Shown: in pieces, positions 37,067-46,242 of the stretch
Numbering within the stretch: the stretch's first letter is position 1
Layout: every line of letters begins with the position of its first letter
NCBI RefSeq assembly: GCF_001692325.1
Contig: NZ_LXKN01000022.1
Coordinates: 17,465 to 81,464 of the forward strand
Direction: 5' to 3'
Length of the DNA stretch: 64,000 nt
Origin: Rhizobium sp. AC27/96
GTDB taxonomy: Bacteria > Pseudomonadota > Alphaproteobacteria > Rhizobiales > Rhizobiaceae
Translations under genes and position numbers: made by a program
Notes under the pieces: generated by a model
The model's database searches: none
The model's input: only the letters and a program-made list of their open reading frames with translations
Told to the model about the DNA's origin: nothing

Positions 37067-38137
37067 TCAGGCTCCCATCTCGATGCGCCAGGAGTCGGCA
37101 TAGATATTGATGCCAGCCGGATCGAAGGCGATATGCGGCTCGGCCGGTACGATCTGGTCCTCGCCGATGACGGCGACGATATCCTGACCATCGATCTTGG
37201 CGCGCACCACCTTGCGGCGGCCGAGGTCTTCGACCTTGGTGACGGTGGCGGGAATGCCCTCGCGGCCGATGCGGACAAATTCGGGACGGATGCCGAGTTC
37301 GGAGCGGCCGGTGCGCTTTTCCAATGGTGTGCCGGGCAGCGCGATCGCGCGGTTGCCGATATGCGCATTGCGGCCTTCGATTTCCACCGGCATGACGTTC
37401 ATGCCGGGCGAGCCGATAAAATAGCCGACGAAAGTGTGGCGCGGGCGTTCGAACAGATCGTTCGGCGTGCCGATCTGCACCACCTCGCCATTGTACATGA
37501 CAACCACCTTATCGGCGAAGGTCAGCGCCTCCGTTTGGTCATGGGTGACGTAGACCATGGTGAAGCCGAAGCGGCGATGGAGCTGTTTCAGCTGCGAGCG
37601 CAGCACCCATTTCATATGCGGGTCGATGACCGTCAGCGGCTCGTCGAACAGGATGGCGTTGACGTCGGAGCGCACGAGGCCCCGGCCGAGCGAGATCTTC
37701 TGCTTGGCATCGGCCGTCAGGCCACGCGCCTTGCGGTGGGCGCTATCGGAAAGGCCGATCATTTCGATGATCTCATCGACCTTGCGCTTCACGTCTGCTT
37801 CCGGAACATGCCGGTTGCGCAGCGGGAAGGCGAGGTTGTCGTAGACGGTCATCGTGTCGTAGACGACCGGAAACTGGAAGACCTGGGCGATATTGCGCTC
37901 CTGGGTCGACAGCCGGGTGACGTCCTTGCCATCGAACAGGATCCGCCCCTCGGAGGCCTGCACCAGCCCAGAGACGATGTTGAGCAGCGTGGTCTTGCCG
38001 CAGCCGGAAGGGCCAAGCAGCGCATAGGCGCTGCCATCTTCCCAGCTATGGTTGACTTCCTTCAGCGCGTAATCCGCATCCGATCTGGGATGGTCGTTAT
38101 AGGCGTGCCTGATGTGGTCGAGGTCGATGCGTGCCAT
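37067..38137 (-). CDS. glpT: Glycerol ABC transporter ATPase GlpT (degenerate signature)
   Basis: Cytoplasmic ATPase subunit of 356 residues. Walker A is GPSGCGKTT near residue 38, the Q-loop lies in AQVFQFP, Walker B is AILFDEP and the H-loop His is present in YVTHDQTEAL. The ABC signature, normally LSGGQ, reads LTADAKQ here. It has the C-terminal regulatory beta-barrel of CUT1 ATPases. With GlpS it should form a heterodimer in which this subunit supplies the catalytic Walker residues but a poor signature. Not related to the enterobacterial glycerol-3-phosphate antiporter of the same name. Confidence 0.88.
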   Translation of the reverse strand: MARIDLDHIRHAYNDHPRSDADYALKEVNHSWEDGSAYALLGPSGCGKTTLLNIVSGLVQASEGRILFDGKDVTRLSTQERNIAQVFQFPVVYDTMTVYDNLAFPLRNRHVPEADVKRKVDEIIEMIGLSDSAHRKARGLTADAKQKISLGRGLVRSDVNAILFDEPLTVIDPHMKWVLRSQLKQLHRRFGFTMVYVTHDQTEALTFADKVVVMYNGEVVQIGTPNDLFERPRHTFVGYFIGSPGMNVMPVEIEGRNAHIGNRAIALPGTPLEKRTGRSELGIRPEFVRIGREGIPATVTKVEDLGRRKVVRAKIDGQDIVAVIGEDQIVPAEPHIAFDPAGINIYADSWRIEMGA

Positions 38138-38152
38138 TGGCGATGTCTCTCC

Positions 38153-39235
38153 TCAGGCGGCGTGTTGCAGGTCCGGCACGACGGCGGCGCCATCGGTGTC
38201 GAAGACCATGATATGGCGGGGGTCGATATAGACATTGATCGCATCATCGACATCGAGGTGCTGGACGCCCTGGGTCAGCATCACCCAGCGGCGGCCGGAA
38301 AAATCGAGATGGATGAAGCTTTCCGAGCCGGTGATCTCGGTGACGGTGACTTTCGCCGGTGCAGCGACGGCTTCCGGGGTTTGCGGCGCAAGTGCCAGAT
38401 GATGCGGCTGGAAGGCGATGGTGTAGCGGCCATCCGGCCGATCTTCGAAGCCTTGCGGCACGGGCAGGCGGATATTGCCGTCGAGCACGAATTCTTTACC
38501 GCGCTTGTCTGGCATGATGGTGTTCAGCGGTGGATCGGCGAAGGTTGTCGCGGTGATCAGGTCCTTCGGATTGCGGAAGACCTCGATCGTCGATCCGAAT
38601 TGCGTGATGCGGCCCTTCGAGAGCGTTGCGGTATTGCCACCCAGAAGCAGCGCCTCGGATGGCTCGGTGGTGGCATAAACGAAGATCGCGCCGGATTCGG
38701 CGAAGATCTTCGGCAGTTCGGCGCGCAGCTCCTCGCGCAGCTTATAGTCGAGATTGGCGAGCGGCTCATCGAGCAGCACAAGACCCGCCTTTTTGACGAT
38801 GGCGCGGGCAAGGGCGGTGCGCTGCTGCTGGCCGCCGGAAAGGCTGAGCGGCAGGCGATCGAGGAAGGGGCCGAGCCGCAGGATGTCGGCGGCCTTCTTC
38901 ACTTCCCGGTCAATGGTTTCAGCATTTGCGCCGCTCAGGCGCATCGGCGAGGCGATGTTGTCGTAGACGGTCATGGCGGGATAGTTGATGAACTGCTGGT
39001 AGACCATGGCGACATTGCGCCGCTGTACCGGGACGCCCGTGACATCCGTGCCATCGACATGGATCGTGCCCGTGGTCGGCTTATCGAGGCCAGCCATCAG
39101 CCGCATCAGCGACGTCTTTCCCGAAAGCGTCGGCCCAAGCAGCACATTCAAAGTGCCGCGCTGCAACGTCAGGTTCGTTTCCGCAATATGCGTCTCGCCG
39201 CTAACCGACTTTGACACGCTTCTCAGTTCAAGCAC
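38153..39235 (-). CDS. glpS: Glycerol ABC transporter ATPase GlpS (no H-loop His)
   Basis: Cytoplasmic ATPase subunit of 360 residues. Walker A is GPTLSGKTS near residue 34, Q-loop AMVYQQF, intact signature LSGGQQQR and Walker B VLLDEP. The switch position that normally carries His (VTHD) reads YATTEPSEAL, so the H-loop His is missing. I start at GTG 39235 (VLELRSVSK) behind GAGGGGAG; an upstream GTG at 39256 is possible. First gene of glpSTPQUV; no glpD or glpR is next to it. Confidence 0.87.
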   Translation of the reverse strand: MLELRSVSKSVSGETHIAETNLTLQRGTLNVLLGPTLSGKTSLMRLMAGLDKPTTGTIHVDGTDVTGVPVQRRNVAMVYQQFINYPAMTVYDNIASPMRLSGANAETIDREVKKAADILRLGPFLDRLPLSLSGGQQQRTALARAIVKKAGLVLLDEPLANLDYKLREELRAELPKIFAESGAIFVYATTEPSEALLLGGNTATLSKGRITQFGSTIEVFRNPKDLITATTFADPPLNTIMPDKRGKEFVLDGNIRLPVPQGFEDRPDGRYTIAFQPHHLALAPQTPEAVAAPAKVTVTEITGSESFIHLDFSGRRWVMLTQGVQHLDVDDAINVYIDPRHIMVFDTDGAAVVPDLQHAA

Positions 39236-39864
39236 GATTTGCTCCCCTCTGTGCACCGCACAATAGCGATGCTGCGACGGATTTTTGGCCGTAAGGGCCG
39301 TTTGCTGCCTATTGAATAGTGTCCGGAAGAGTATCTCCCGGTGGGATCGCTTCTGAATTCATCTGGCAATTTCAATTGACGAGGCCGCCGCGGTCATCGG
39401 TGCCCAATGCTGCTTCTTTCCCACAGGCTCGGGCCTGCGGAACCCTTGCGAGGAGGGGGATTGCGTCAAATTGGATGTAAAGCAAACGCGTGGAAATGCT
39501 CCATCGCGGAAACGGTTCGGTCCGCACGAGACCGATGCCTGCTTCTCTTTTGAATGGATACGATAAGAGCGGCTGGCGGAGCTGTGCCTCACACCGCAAT
39601 CAAGGACGTCTATGCTGTCGAAATGACCTTTGGACAATGATTTCTCCCCCGTTTCGATTTCTACCCCTCACGCGAAAACCGAAACTGGAAGGACGATAAA
39701 TGAAGCAAAAGGAATGTCAAACGAAAACTTAATGCGTTTCAGTTTCGCTTCATAATTCCGATTCCAGACTTGTTTTGAGACGGGATAGCGAAGGCGGGGA
39801 CTGCCGCAGGCGGCCACGTTCTCCGCCGTCTGGCTGACGGCGAAGATGGCTGCAACGGCTGCCG
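39236..39864. other. Upstream region of the glp operon
   Basis: About 630 bases with no convincing gene. GCGAAAACCGAAAC at 39672-39685 is mirrored by GTTTCAGTTTCGC at 39736-39748 (13 of 14 positions agree as inverted copies with one gap), and single CGAAAAC words lie between. Repeated GAAAC half-sites are typical of DeoR/GlpR-type operators, so this may be the glycerol control region, though it is more than 400 bp from glpS. The plain glp promoter is not obvious to me. Confidence 0.4.
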
Positions 39865-40392
39865 TTAGATGGAAGTGTCGGCCTTGAGGCCGGCATAGCG
39901 CAGGGCGATAAATGCCATCAGGCTTGCGACCGCAAAGGCGTTGATGCTCAACAATGTTGCGAGCTGATCGCTGTTCCAGGGAAAAACGGGATCCCTGATC
40001 GCCCACCACGACGTGGCAAAACAGATGAAGATGAAACAGGCAAGCCCACGCTGCCACCACTTCTCAGCTGCGTGAAAAGATACCATCACCAACGCCATGC
40101 AGGGAGCGAGAAACAGCAGCGTCGCCGACGCTTTTCCGAAAATGGCCGTTTCGAAGACGGTATCGAGCGTACCGATGAGTGGTAGGGCCAGCCGAGCGAA
40201 AAACGGGGATCGTCCGGCTGCCAACGGGATCGCAAGAAAGAAGGGAATGGAGACAAGCGTTAGCGCGGATATTCCGACGCCCTGGCCGACCAGCCACCAC
40301 ACATAAAGCGGGTAGAAGGGCTTGTTGGCGATGATGACCCAGGCGATCGTCACAGTGGCCCGGGTCAGCGGATCGAGCGTTTGCCGGCTCAT
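39865..40392 (-). CDS. Integral membrane protein, unknown function
   Basis: Membrane protein of 175 residues with about five to six helices (LYVWWLVGQGVGISALTLV, AIPLAAGRSPFF, LLFLAPCMALVMVSF, LACFIFICFATSWW, LATLLSINAFAVASLMAFIAL). The start overlaps the stop of the CFA-like gene (ATGA at 40389-40392), which ties it to the lipid operon. No family name is clear to me. Confidence 0.78.
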   Translation of the reverse strand: MSRQTLDPLTRATVTIAWVIIANKPFYPLYVWWLVGQGVGISALTLVSIPFFLAIPLAAGRSPFFARLALPLIGTLDTVFETAIFGKASATLLFLAPCMALVMVSFHAAEKWWQRGLACFIFICFATSWWAIRDPVFPWNSDQLATLLSINAFAVASLMAFIALRYAGLKADTSI

Positions 40393-41417
40393 CCCGCAGG
40401 CTTCAGAAGATAATGGCCGACGCCCCAGACATCGCCACTATCATGGCCGAACAGACCGGCGGTCGCCAGGAAGAAGAGCCGCCAGCGTCTTTGCCAGAGT
40501 GCACTATCCTTGCCGTAGACCTCAGCGAAGATCGGCTGGATACGGCCGATTTCGCGATCGAAATTGGCAAGCCAGTCGAGCGCCGTGCGGCGGTAATGCA
40601 TGCCGGACCATCGCCATTTGCGTTCGAGCGTGAAGAGGTCGCCGAACCGGCATGGCAGGTCGTGGGCCGGCATGATGCCGCCGGTGAAGAAATGATGAGC
40701 GATCCAGTCGGCGGGATCATCATGATCGAAGCGATAGGAGCGGTATCTATGGGTGAAGATGTGCAGGAAAAGTCTGCCCTCGGGTTTCATCCAGCCGCGA
40801 ACCCGTTCCAGCAGCGTGCGCCAGTTCGACATGTGCTCGAACATCTCAACCGAGATCACACGATCATGGCGTTCGTCAGTGGCGAAATCATTCATGTCGG
40901 CGGTCACGACCGTGAGATTGGTCAGGCCACGCTTACCGGCAATATTGACGATATATTCGCGTTGCGAAGCCGAGTTCGATACGGAGGTGATGCGAGAATG
41001 CGGAAATTGCTGCGCCAGGTAAAGCGACAGGGAGCCCCAGCCGCAGCCGAGTTCGAGAATGCTCATGCCATCCCTGATATCCGCGTGCCTGACCGTCTCG
41101 GCAAGAGCCAGGGTTTCCGCTTCCGCCAGCGTCGTATCGGCGCTCGGATAGAGGCAGGACGAATATTTACGCTGCGGCCCGAGGACCAATGCGAAGAATT
41201 CGGCGGGCACCTCATAATGTTGGCGATTTGCCTCCTCCGTATGAATCGCTACCGGAAAATTGCCCATCGTTTCGACGAAGGCCCGTTCTGCATCGTCCGG
41301 TATTGCCGCCAATCGCCGTTTCGTGCGTCCGCAGAGGAAATCGATGCCGGCAAGCGTTATGCCATCGGTGAGCGGCGCGCGCTCGGCAGCGTTGATAGCA
41401 AAGGCCAGCATATTCAT
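40389..41417 (-). CDS. CFA-synthase-like SAM methyltransferase (short type)
   Basis: SAM-dependent methyltransferase of 342 residues, related to cyclopropane-fatty-acyl-phospholipid synthase but with a short, different N-terminus. The SAM motif ILELGCGWGSLSLYLAQQ is near residues 120-137, followed by ITSVSNSASQREYI, VISVEMFEHMSNW and a C-terminal lipid-binding half. Start ATG 41417 has GGAG 8 nt before; the frame is open to 41690 but overlaps the upstream gene. It methylates an acyl double bond or another lipid-like acceptor; the product (cyclopropane or branched methyl) cannot be read from sequence. Confidence 0.83.
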   Translation of the reverse strand: MNMLAFAINAAERAPLTDGITLAGIDFLCGRTKRRLAAIPDDAERAFVETMGNFPVAIHTEEANRQHYEVPAEFFALVLGPQRKYSSCLYPSADTTLAEAETLALAETVRHADIRDGMSILELGCGWGSLSLYLAQQFPHSRITSVSNSASQREYIVNIAGKRGLTNLTVVTADMNDFATDERHDRVISVEMFEHMSNWRTLLERVRGWMKPEGRLFLHIFTHRYRSYRFDHDDPADWIAHHFFTGGIMPAHDLPCRFGDLFTLERKWRWSGMHYRRTALDWLANFDREIGRIQPIFAEVYGKDSALWQRRWRLFFLATAGLFGHDSGDVWGVGHYLLKPAG

Positions 41418-42220
41418 GTTCGATCTCCGTGATTGCGGGATTCTTGTTTGCGAGGTCCGGGAAAGAAGGCATTGACGCGCCGTTGCAGCGCACGGAATTG
41501 ATCGCCGCGCGAGCGCAGCATGTGTTCTTCCAGCGGCGGGATTCCGGAGACGTGCACCAGCAGCCAGTACATCAGCGCGGGTGCGAGCAGCGACATGAAA
41601 CTCATGAATGAGTTTGAAACCGCGAACAGCGGCCAGGAGCACCAGAACAGCCATTCGAAGAAATAGTTGGGGTGGCGGGAATATCGCCACAGGCCTGTCT
41701 CGCAGATCTCGCTCTTTGCCTGCGGTGACTTACGGAACCGCGAGAGCTGTGCGTCCGAAATGCTTTCCCCGGCAAGCGCGACCACCGCGACGAGGACGGC
41801 AAGAAAATCCAGCACGCGAGGATAGCCGGCGCCATTTGCCGCCGCGAGATAGACGGCAAGGACGAGAATGAAAGCCGCCAGTGCCTGAACCTGCAGGAAG
41901 ATGAACAGTCGCCACGCGGCGCTATCGCCCCAGCCCTCGATGATTTTCGCGTAGCGAGGATCTTCTCCGCTGCCCATGGTGCGCGCTCCGATATGGCTGC
42001 CAAGGCGTAGCGCCCAGGCCGCAATGATGATCAGGACGGTCATGCGGCGTTCGAAAACGCCGTGGGCGAAAAGGGCTGCAACAATGCCGCCGAGGCCGAC
42101 GGACAGGGACCATATGGTATCGATCCAGCCGCTAAGTCCGGTTATGCGCTGCACGAACCAGGACCCGGCCATGGCTAGCGACAGGCCTATCGCTATAGCA
42201 ACGAGAAGAAACCAATCCAT
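41414..42220 (-). CDS. DUF1295 membrane protein (steroid 5-alpha-reductase-like)
   Basis: Membrane protein of 268 residues with about seven helices. The C-terminal ETGLWRYSRHPNYFFEWLFW motif is the hallmark of DUF1295, which is related to steroid 5-alpha-reductases and isoprenylcysteine methyltransferases. Family members often accompany CFA-like enzymes and may reduce double bonds in lipids. Its stop overlaps the CFA-like start (ATGA). It heads the leftward operon, divergent from the FAD oxidoreductase gene. Confidence 0.83.
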   Translation of the reverse strand: MDWFLLVAIAIGLSLAMAGSWFVQRITGLSGWIDTIWSLSVGLGGIVAALFAHGVFERRMTVLIIIAAWALRLGSHIGARTMGSGEDPRYAKIIEGWGDSAAWRLFIFLQVQALAAFILVLAVYLAAANGAGYPRVLDFLAVLVAVVALAGESISDAQLSRFRKSPQAKSEICETGLWRYSRHPNYFFEWLFWCSWPLFAVSNSFMSFMSLLAPALMYWLLVHVSGIPPLEEHMLRSRGDQFRALQRRVNAFFPGPRKQESRNHGDRT

Positions 42221-42389
42221 TCATTCACTCGCATTCATGCGCATCATCGCGCTGCTATTGGATTTACGGTGATCGCACCGAACCGGTTTCGCGCCCGCGC
42301 AAAAAAATCTCGCGATGCGCGAAACCAGACTGCTTTCCCCTGCGTATCTATCTTGTGAACCAGGAAACGGTCATTGGGAGAGCAGGGTT
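42221..42389. other. Divergent promoter region of the lipid island
   Basis: 169 bases serving both lipid operons. TGATC at 42270-42274 is reminiscent of the -35 of RpoE-ChrR-type ECF promoters, but no TAA/TAT element stands 17-18 bp downstream, so I cannot assign a sigma factor. GGGAG at 42376-42380 serves the gene that follows. Confidence 0.35.
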
Positions 42390-43766
42390 TTGACGGGTGA
42401 TTACGATCGAAACGGAGGCGGACGGCGCCTGAAGATTGCTGTTATCGGCAGCGGCATTTCTGGGCTCTCGGCCGCCTGGCTCTTGTCGCAGCGGCACGAC
42501 GTGACTGTCTTCGAGGCGGGTAATCGCGTTGGCGGCCACAGCAACACTGTAGAATTCGAAGGTGCCACCGGTCCGGTCGCCGTCGATACCGGCTTCATCG
42601 TCTATAACGAAGTCACCTATCCCAATCTGACGGCTCTTTTCCGCATGCTCGATGTGCCCACGACGGCTTCCGACATGTCTTTTGCCGTCTCGCTCGACAA
42701 TGGCGGCTATGAATATTCCGGCGGCACAGGCTTCGGTCTCCTGGCGCAAAAGTCCAATCTCGTCAGTGCGCGCTTCTGGTCGATGATGCGCGATCTCGTG
42801 CGGTTTTATCGCAACGCGCCTCGCGACCTCGCGGTGATGGGCGGTATTTCGCTCGATGATTACCTTTCCCGCAATGGCTATGGGCGTCCGTTTCGTGACG
42901 ATCATCTCTATCCCATGGCAGCGGCCATCTGGTCGACGCCCGCCATGCAGGTCGGTGCCTATCCGGCAGCAAGCTTTGTGCGGTTCTGCCGCAATCACGG
43001 GCTGCTGGAATTGTGGAACCGGCCGGTCTGGCGCACGGTCAAGGGCGGCAGCCGCGAATATGTGGCGCGCATGACCCGCCATTTCGCTGATCGCATCCTG
43101 TTATCGACGCCGGTGTCGGCCGTGCGCCGCAACTCGCATGGCGTCGAACTCGCCGATGCCCATGGTGGCCGGCATGTGTTCGATGACGTCGTCATCGCCA
43201 CGCATGCCGATCAGGCTCTTCGCATGCTCGTCGATGCGAGCGCCGAGGAGAAGCGTATTCTCGGCGCGTTCCGCTATTCCCGCAACGAAGCCGTGCTGCA
43301 CGGCGACACCAGCCTGATGCCGAAACGGCGGGCTGCCTGGTCGAGCTGGAACTATGTCGCCGATACGAACGGCGAACCGAGCCAGCCTGCAATCACCTAC
43401 TGGATGAACAGGCTGCAGCCGCTCGGAGCCGCAGCACCGACCTTCGTGACGCTCAATCCCCGCCGTGCTCCACGGGAAGAAACCGTGATCAGCCGCGAGG
43501 TCTATGAACACCCGGTCTTCGATCTCGGCACGGATCGCGCGCAGAAAGAAATCTGGTCGCTCCAGGGTGTGCGAAACACCTGGTTCTGCGGCGCTCATTT
43601 CGGGTCCGGCTTCCACGAGGACGGCATTCAGGCCGGGCTTGCGGTTGCGGAAGATCTCGGCGGTCTGCGTCGGCCGTGGCAGGTCGCGCAGGAAAGTGCC
43701 CGCATCGTCCGCAAGCCGATCATGAAGCCGATCGAGCTGCCAGTCGAAGTGGAGGTGACCGCATGA
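42390..43766 (+). CDS. FAD-dependent amine-oxidase-like oxidoreductase
   Basis: Flavoprotein of 458 residues. The N-terminal Rossmann motif IAVIGSGISGLSAAWLLSQ, the following VFEAGNRVGGHSNTV and GFIVYNEVTYPNLTALFRML are typical of the family found next to cfa and DUF1365 genes. The C-terminal flavin block GAHFGSGFHEDGIQAG closes the fold. TTG at 42390 is my start (GGGAG upstream, 14 residues before the Rossmann strand); ATG 42315 lacks a ribosome site. It may oxidise or desaturate methylated acyl chains; a similar protein occurs in furan fatty acid synthesis loci. Confidence 0.82.
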   Translation: MTGDYDRNGGGRRLKIAVIGSGISGLSAAWLLSQRHDVTVFEAGNRVGGHSNTVEFEGATGPVAVDTGFIVYNEVTYPNLTALFRMLDVPTTASDMSFAVSLDNGGYEYSGGTGFGLLAQKSNLVSARFWSMMRDLVRFYRNAPRDLAVMGGISLDDYLSRNGYGRPFRDDHLYPMAAAIWSTPAMQVGAYPAASFVRFCRNHGLLELWNRPVWRTVKGGSREYVARMTRHFADRILLSTPVSAVRRNSHGVELADAHGGRHVFDDVVIATHADQALRMLVDASAEEKRILGAFRYSRNEAVLHGDTSLMPKRRAAWSSWNYVADTNGEPSQPAITYWMNRLQPLGAAAPTFVTLNPRRAPREETVISREVYEHPVFDLGTDRAQKEIWSLQGVRNTWFCGAHFGSGFHEDGIQAGLAVAEDLGGLRRPWQVAQESARIVRKPIMKPIELPVEVEVTA

Positions 43767-44596
43767 GCGTGGATCTTCGCTCGGCATTGTTTCCCGGCCA
43801 TGTCACACATGCGAGGCTGAAGCCGAAACAGCATAGGCTTTCCTATCGCATCTATTCCCTGTTGATCGATCTGGACGAGCTCGATGGAATCGATCGGCGG
43901 CTGCGCCTGCTGTCGATCGACCGCTTCAATCTTTTCTCCTTCTATCGCAAGGATCGTGGTGATCGCTCCGGCTCCGATCTCAAGACGCAGGTGGAGCAAC
44001 GCATGCTTGAAGCCGGCATCGAACCGGATGGCGGGGCGATCCGGCTGCTTACCATGCCGCGGCTGCTCGGCTGGGCCTTCAATCCGCTCAGCGTCTTCTT
44101 CTGCCATGCGCGGGATGAATCGCTGAAAGCTATCCTCTGGGAAGTCGACAACACATTCGGCGAACGCCATGGCTACATGATCCCCGTCGAAGCAGGCGCC
44201 GGGCCCGAAATTGTCCAGCATTGCGACAAGGCCTTCTATGTCTCGCCCTTCATGGACATGGATCTGCGCTACAAATTCCGCGTGTCGCCACCGGACGAGC
44301 TGCTTTCGATCCGGATCGAGACGTTCGATCGCGACGGGATTGTGATGACCGCCCGGCATTTGGCACGCCGCACCGCGCTCACGGACGCAGCCCTTCTCAA
44401 GGCATTCTTCGCGATCCCCTTCCTGACGCTCCGGGTCGTTGGCGGCATCCATTGGGAAGCGCTGAAGATCTGGCTGAAGGGCATCCGCCTGCGCGTGCAT
44501 CCAACTCCACCACAAGAGCCTGTTTCATTCGTCCGCCCATCATACGCAGACGGCAAGGCATCCCATCGAAAGGTCGATGTTCATGAGCCCGTTTGA
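43763..44596 (+). CDS. DUF1365 family protein
   Basis: Protein of 277 residues of the DUF1365 family, constantly encoded beside CFA synthase and the flavoprotein above. Conserved segments are HRLSYRIYSLLIDLDEL, NLFSFYRKDRGD and FNPLSVFFCHA. No catalytic residue set is known to me. ATGA overlap with the upstream gene and a 14-nt overlap with cfa show tight translational coupling. It is probably an accessory subunit or a lipid-binding partner. Confidence 0.85.
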   Translation: MSVDLRSALFPGHVTHARLKPKQHRLSYRIYSLLIDLDELDGIDRRLRLLSIDRFNLFSFYRKDRGDRSGSDLKTQVEQRMLEAGIEPDGGAIRLLTMPRLLGWAFNPLSVFFCHARDESLKAILWEVDNTFGERHGYMIPVEAGAGPEIVQHCDKAFYVSPFMDMDLRYKFRVSPPDELLSIRIETFDRDGIVMTARHLARRTALTDAALLKAFFAIPFLTLRVVGGIHWEALKIWLKGIRLRVHPTPPQEPVSFVRPSYADGKASHRKVDVHEPV

Positions 44597-45815
44597 CGAT
44601 TTTTCCCGCATGTCGCTCGATGCCTCCAAGGATACCGATGGGCTTGGCTTTGCTGGCCGTTTGCTGCTGCGGCTGTTGCGGAACGTTCGCCATGGGCGCC
44701 TCAGGATAGAGCTGCCGTCCGGCGCCCTGATCGAGAAAATTGGCAGTGAGTCAGGGCCGGAGGCAATGATCGTCATCCGCCGATGGCGCATGCTGCGTCG
44801 CGTTCTCGTCGCGGGGGATATCGGTTTCGCTGAAGCCTATCTCGACGAGGATTGGACGACGCCGGATCTGACTGCCGTCATCCGGTTTGCTGCCAGAAAC
44901 ACCGAGGCGCTCGCGCCGACGGTTACCGGCAGCCCCCTCATGCGGTTCATCAATCGCGCGAAACATTTGCTGAATGCGAATACCAAGCATGGCAGCCGAC
45001 GCAATATCGAGGCGCATTACGATCTCGGCAATGATTTCTACAAGGAATGGCTCGACCCTTCGATGCTCTACTCCTCGGGGATCTTTGACCGATCGGGTCA
45101 AACGCTTGAAGCGTCGCAGCAGAAGAAACTTGAGCGTATCCTGGAAACGCTTGATCTCGATGACCGCAAAAACGTGCTGGAGATCGGCTGTGGTTGGGGC
45201 GCACTTGCCATATTCCTGGCGGACCGGGCAAAAGCGAGGGTGACGGGTGTCACATTGTCACCCTCGCAGCTCGCCTGGGCGAAGGATGCCGTCGATAAGG
45301 CCGGACAATCCCATCAAGTCGATCTGCGCCTGCAGGACTACCGCGACCTTACCGGCCAGTTCGACCGGATCGTCTCGATTGAGATGTTCGAGGCGGTCGG
45401 CGAAGCCTATTGGCCGAACTATTTCGCGACGCTGAAACGCTGCCTCAAGCCGGGCGGCCGCGTCGTGCTGCAGATCATCTCGATCGAAGAGAGCCGGTTC
45501 GACAGCTATCGCCGCGACACCGATTTCATCCAGAAATACATTTTTCCTGGCGGTTTCCTGCCGTCCGATTCCGCGCTCGAAGCTGCAGTCTCAAAGGCAG
45601 GCTTCGTGCTCAGGGACAAGGAACTCTTTGGCAAGTCCTATGCCCGGACACTCGCCGAATGGCGTGCCCGTTTTCATGCCCGCTGGCCGGCGATCGCCGC
45701 GCTCGGTTTCGACGAGCGGTTCCGGCGGCTCTGGCACTACTACCTCTGCTACTGCGAGGCCGGATTCGATGAGGGGAGCATAGATGTCGGGCTCTACACG
45801 ATCGAGCATGCCTGA
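44583..45815 (+). CDS. cfa: Cyclopropane-fatty-acyl-phospholipid synthase
   Basis: Cytosolic, membrane-associated SAM methyltransferase of 410 residues that methylates unsaturated acyl chains of phospholipids. Full-length family features are present: an N-terminal lipid-binding part, NIEAHYDLGNDFYKEWLDPSMLYSSG with the active-site region, SAM motif VLEIGCGWGALAIFLAD near residue 200, VSIEMFEAVGEAYW and YIFPGGFLPS. Start ATG 44583 has GAAAGG at good spacing; 44577 is too close. It is the second CFA-type enzyme in this locus, the leftward one being shorter. Confidence 0.9.
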   Translation: MSPFDDFSRMSLDASKDTDGLGFAGRLLLRLLRNVRHGRLRIELPSGALIEKIGSESGPEAMIVIRRWRMLRRVLVAGDIGFAEAYLDEDWTTPDLTAVIRFAARNTEALAPTVTGSPLMRFINRAKHLLNANTKHGSRRNIEAHYDLGNDFYKEWLDPSMLYSSGIFDRSGQTLEASQQKKLERILETLDLDDRKNVLEIGCGWGALAIFLADRAKARVTGVTLSPSQLAWAKDAVDKAGQSHQVDLRLQDYRDLTGQFDRIVSIEMFEAVGEAYWPNYFATLKRCLKPGGRVVLQIISIEESRFDSYRRDTDFIQKYIFPGGFLPSDSALEAAVSKAGFVLRDKELFGKSYARTLAEWRARFHARWPAIAALGFDERFRRLWHYYLCYCEAGFDEGSIDVGLYTIEHA

Positions 45816-45842
45816 GGGCTGGAAGCATAAGGAAGCCTGCGC

Positions 45843-46214
45843 ATGAGATCGATAATCGGAGCTTCGGCATTCCTCGTCCTTGCCTGCGCGACAAGCGCGC
45901 ATGCCGCTGCCATCGATGGGCAATGGGCGCGCGGCGACGGCAACGCCAAGGTCAGGATTGCGCCCTGCGGCAAGAACATCTGCGCCGTAAACACCTGGAT
46001 AAAACCGGGTACGCCGACGGAGAAGGCCGGCGACAAGCTGGTCATGACGATAAAGCCGGGTGCGGATGGGGTCTACTCCGGCAGTGCTTTCGATCCGCAA
46101 CGGGATTTGACTTACAGGATCACCGTGACGGTGAACGGCGACCAAATGACGACACGGGGCTGCGTCATCGCGGGCCTGATATGCAAGGGCGTTGACTGGA
46201 CACGTATCCACTGA
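45843..46214 (+). CDS. DUF2147 periplasmic protein
   Basis: Secreted protein of 123 residues with a signal peptide (residues 1-22, AHA-AAI) and the DUF2147 signature: GQWARGDGNAKVRIAPCGKNICAVNTWI, then YSGSAFDPQRDLTYRITVTV and a final C-x-x-G-x-C-type GCVIAGLICKGVDW. Beta-barrel-like single domain, role unknown. It follows cfa by 27 nt, so it belongs to the same operon. Confidence 0.82.
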   Translation: MRSIIGASAFLVLACATSAHAAAIDGQWARGDGNAKVRIAPCGKNICAVNTWIKPGTPTEKAGDKLVMTIKPGADGVYSGSAFDPQRDLTYRITVTVNGDQMTTRGCVIAGLICKGVDWTRIH

Positions 46215-46242
46215 CTGGCAGCCACCCGCGAAGGAGCATCCG

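Noticed and set aside
37133..39214. A 693-codon plus-strand open frame
   Set aside because: It is exactly antisense to glpS and glpT, whose protein motifs are clear. Such frames arise from high GC and third-base bias.
42221..42389. RpoE-ChrR (singlet oxygen) promoter for the lipid island
   Set aside because: TGATC is present at 42270 but no -10 element stands at 17-18 bp; evidence is too weak.
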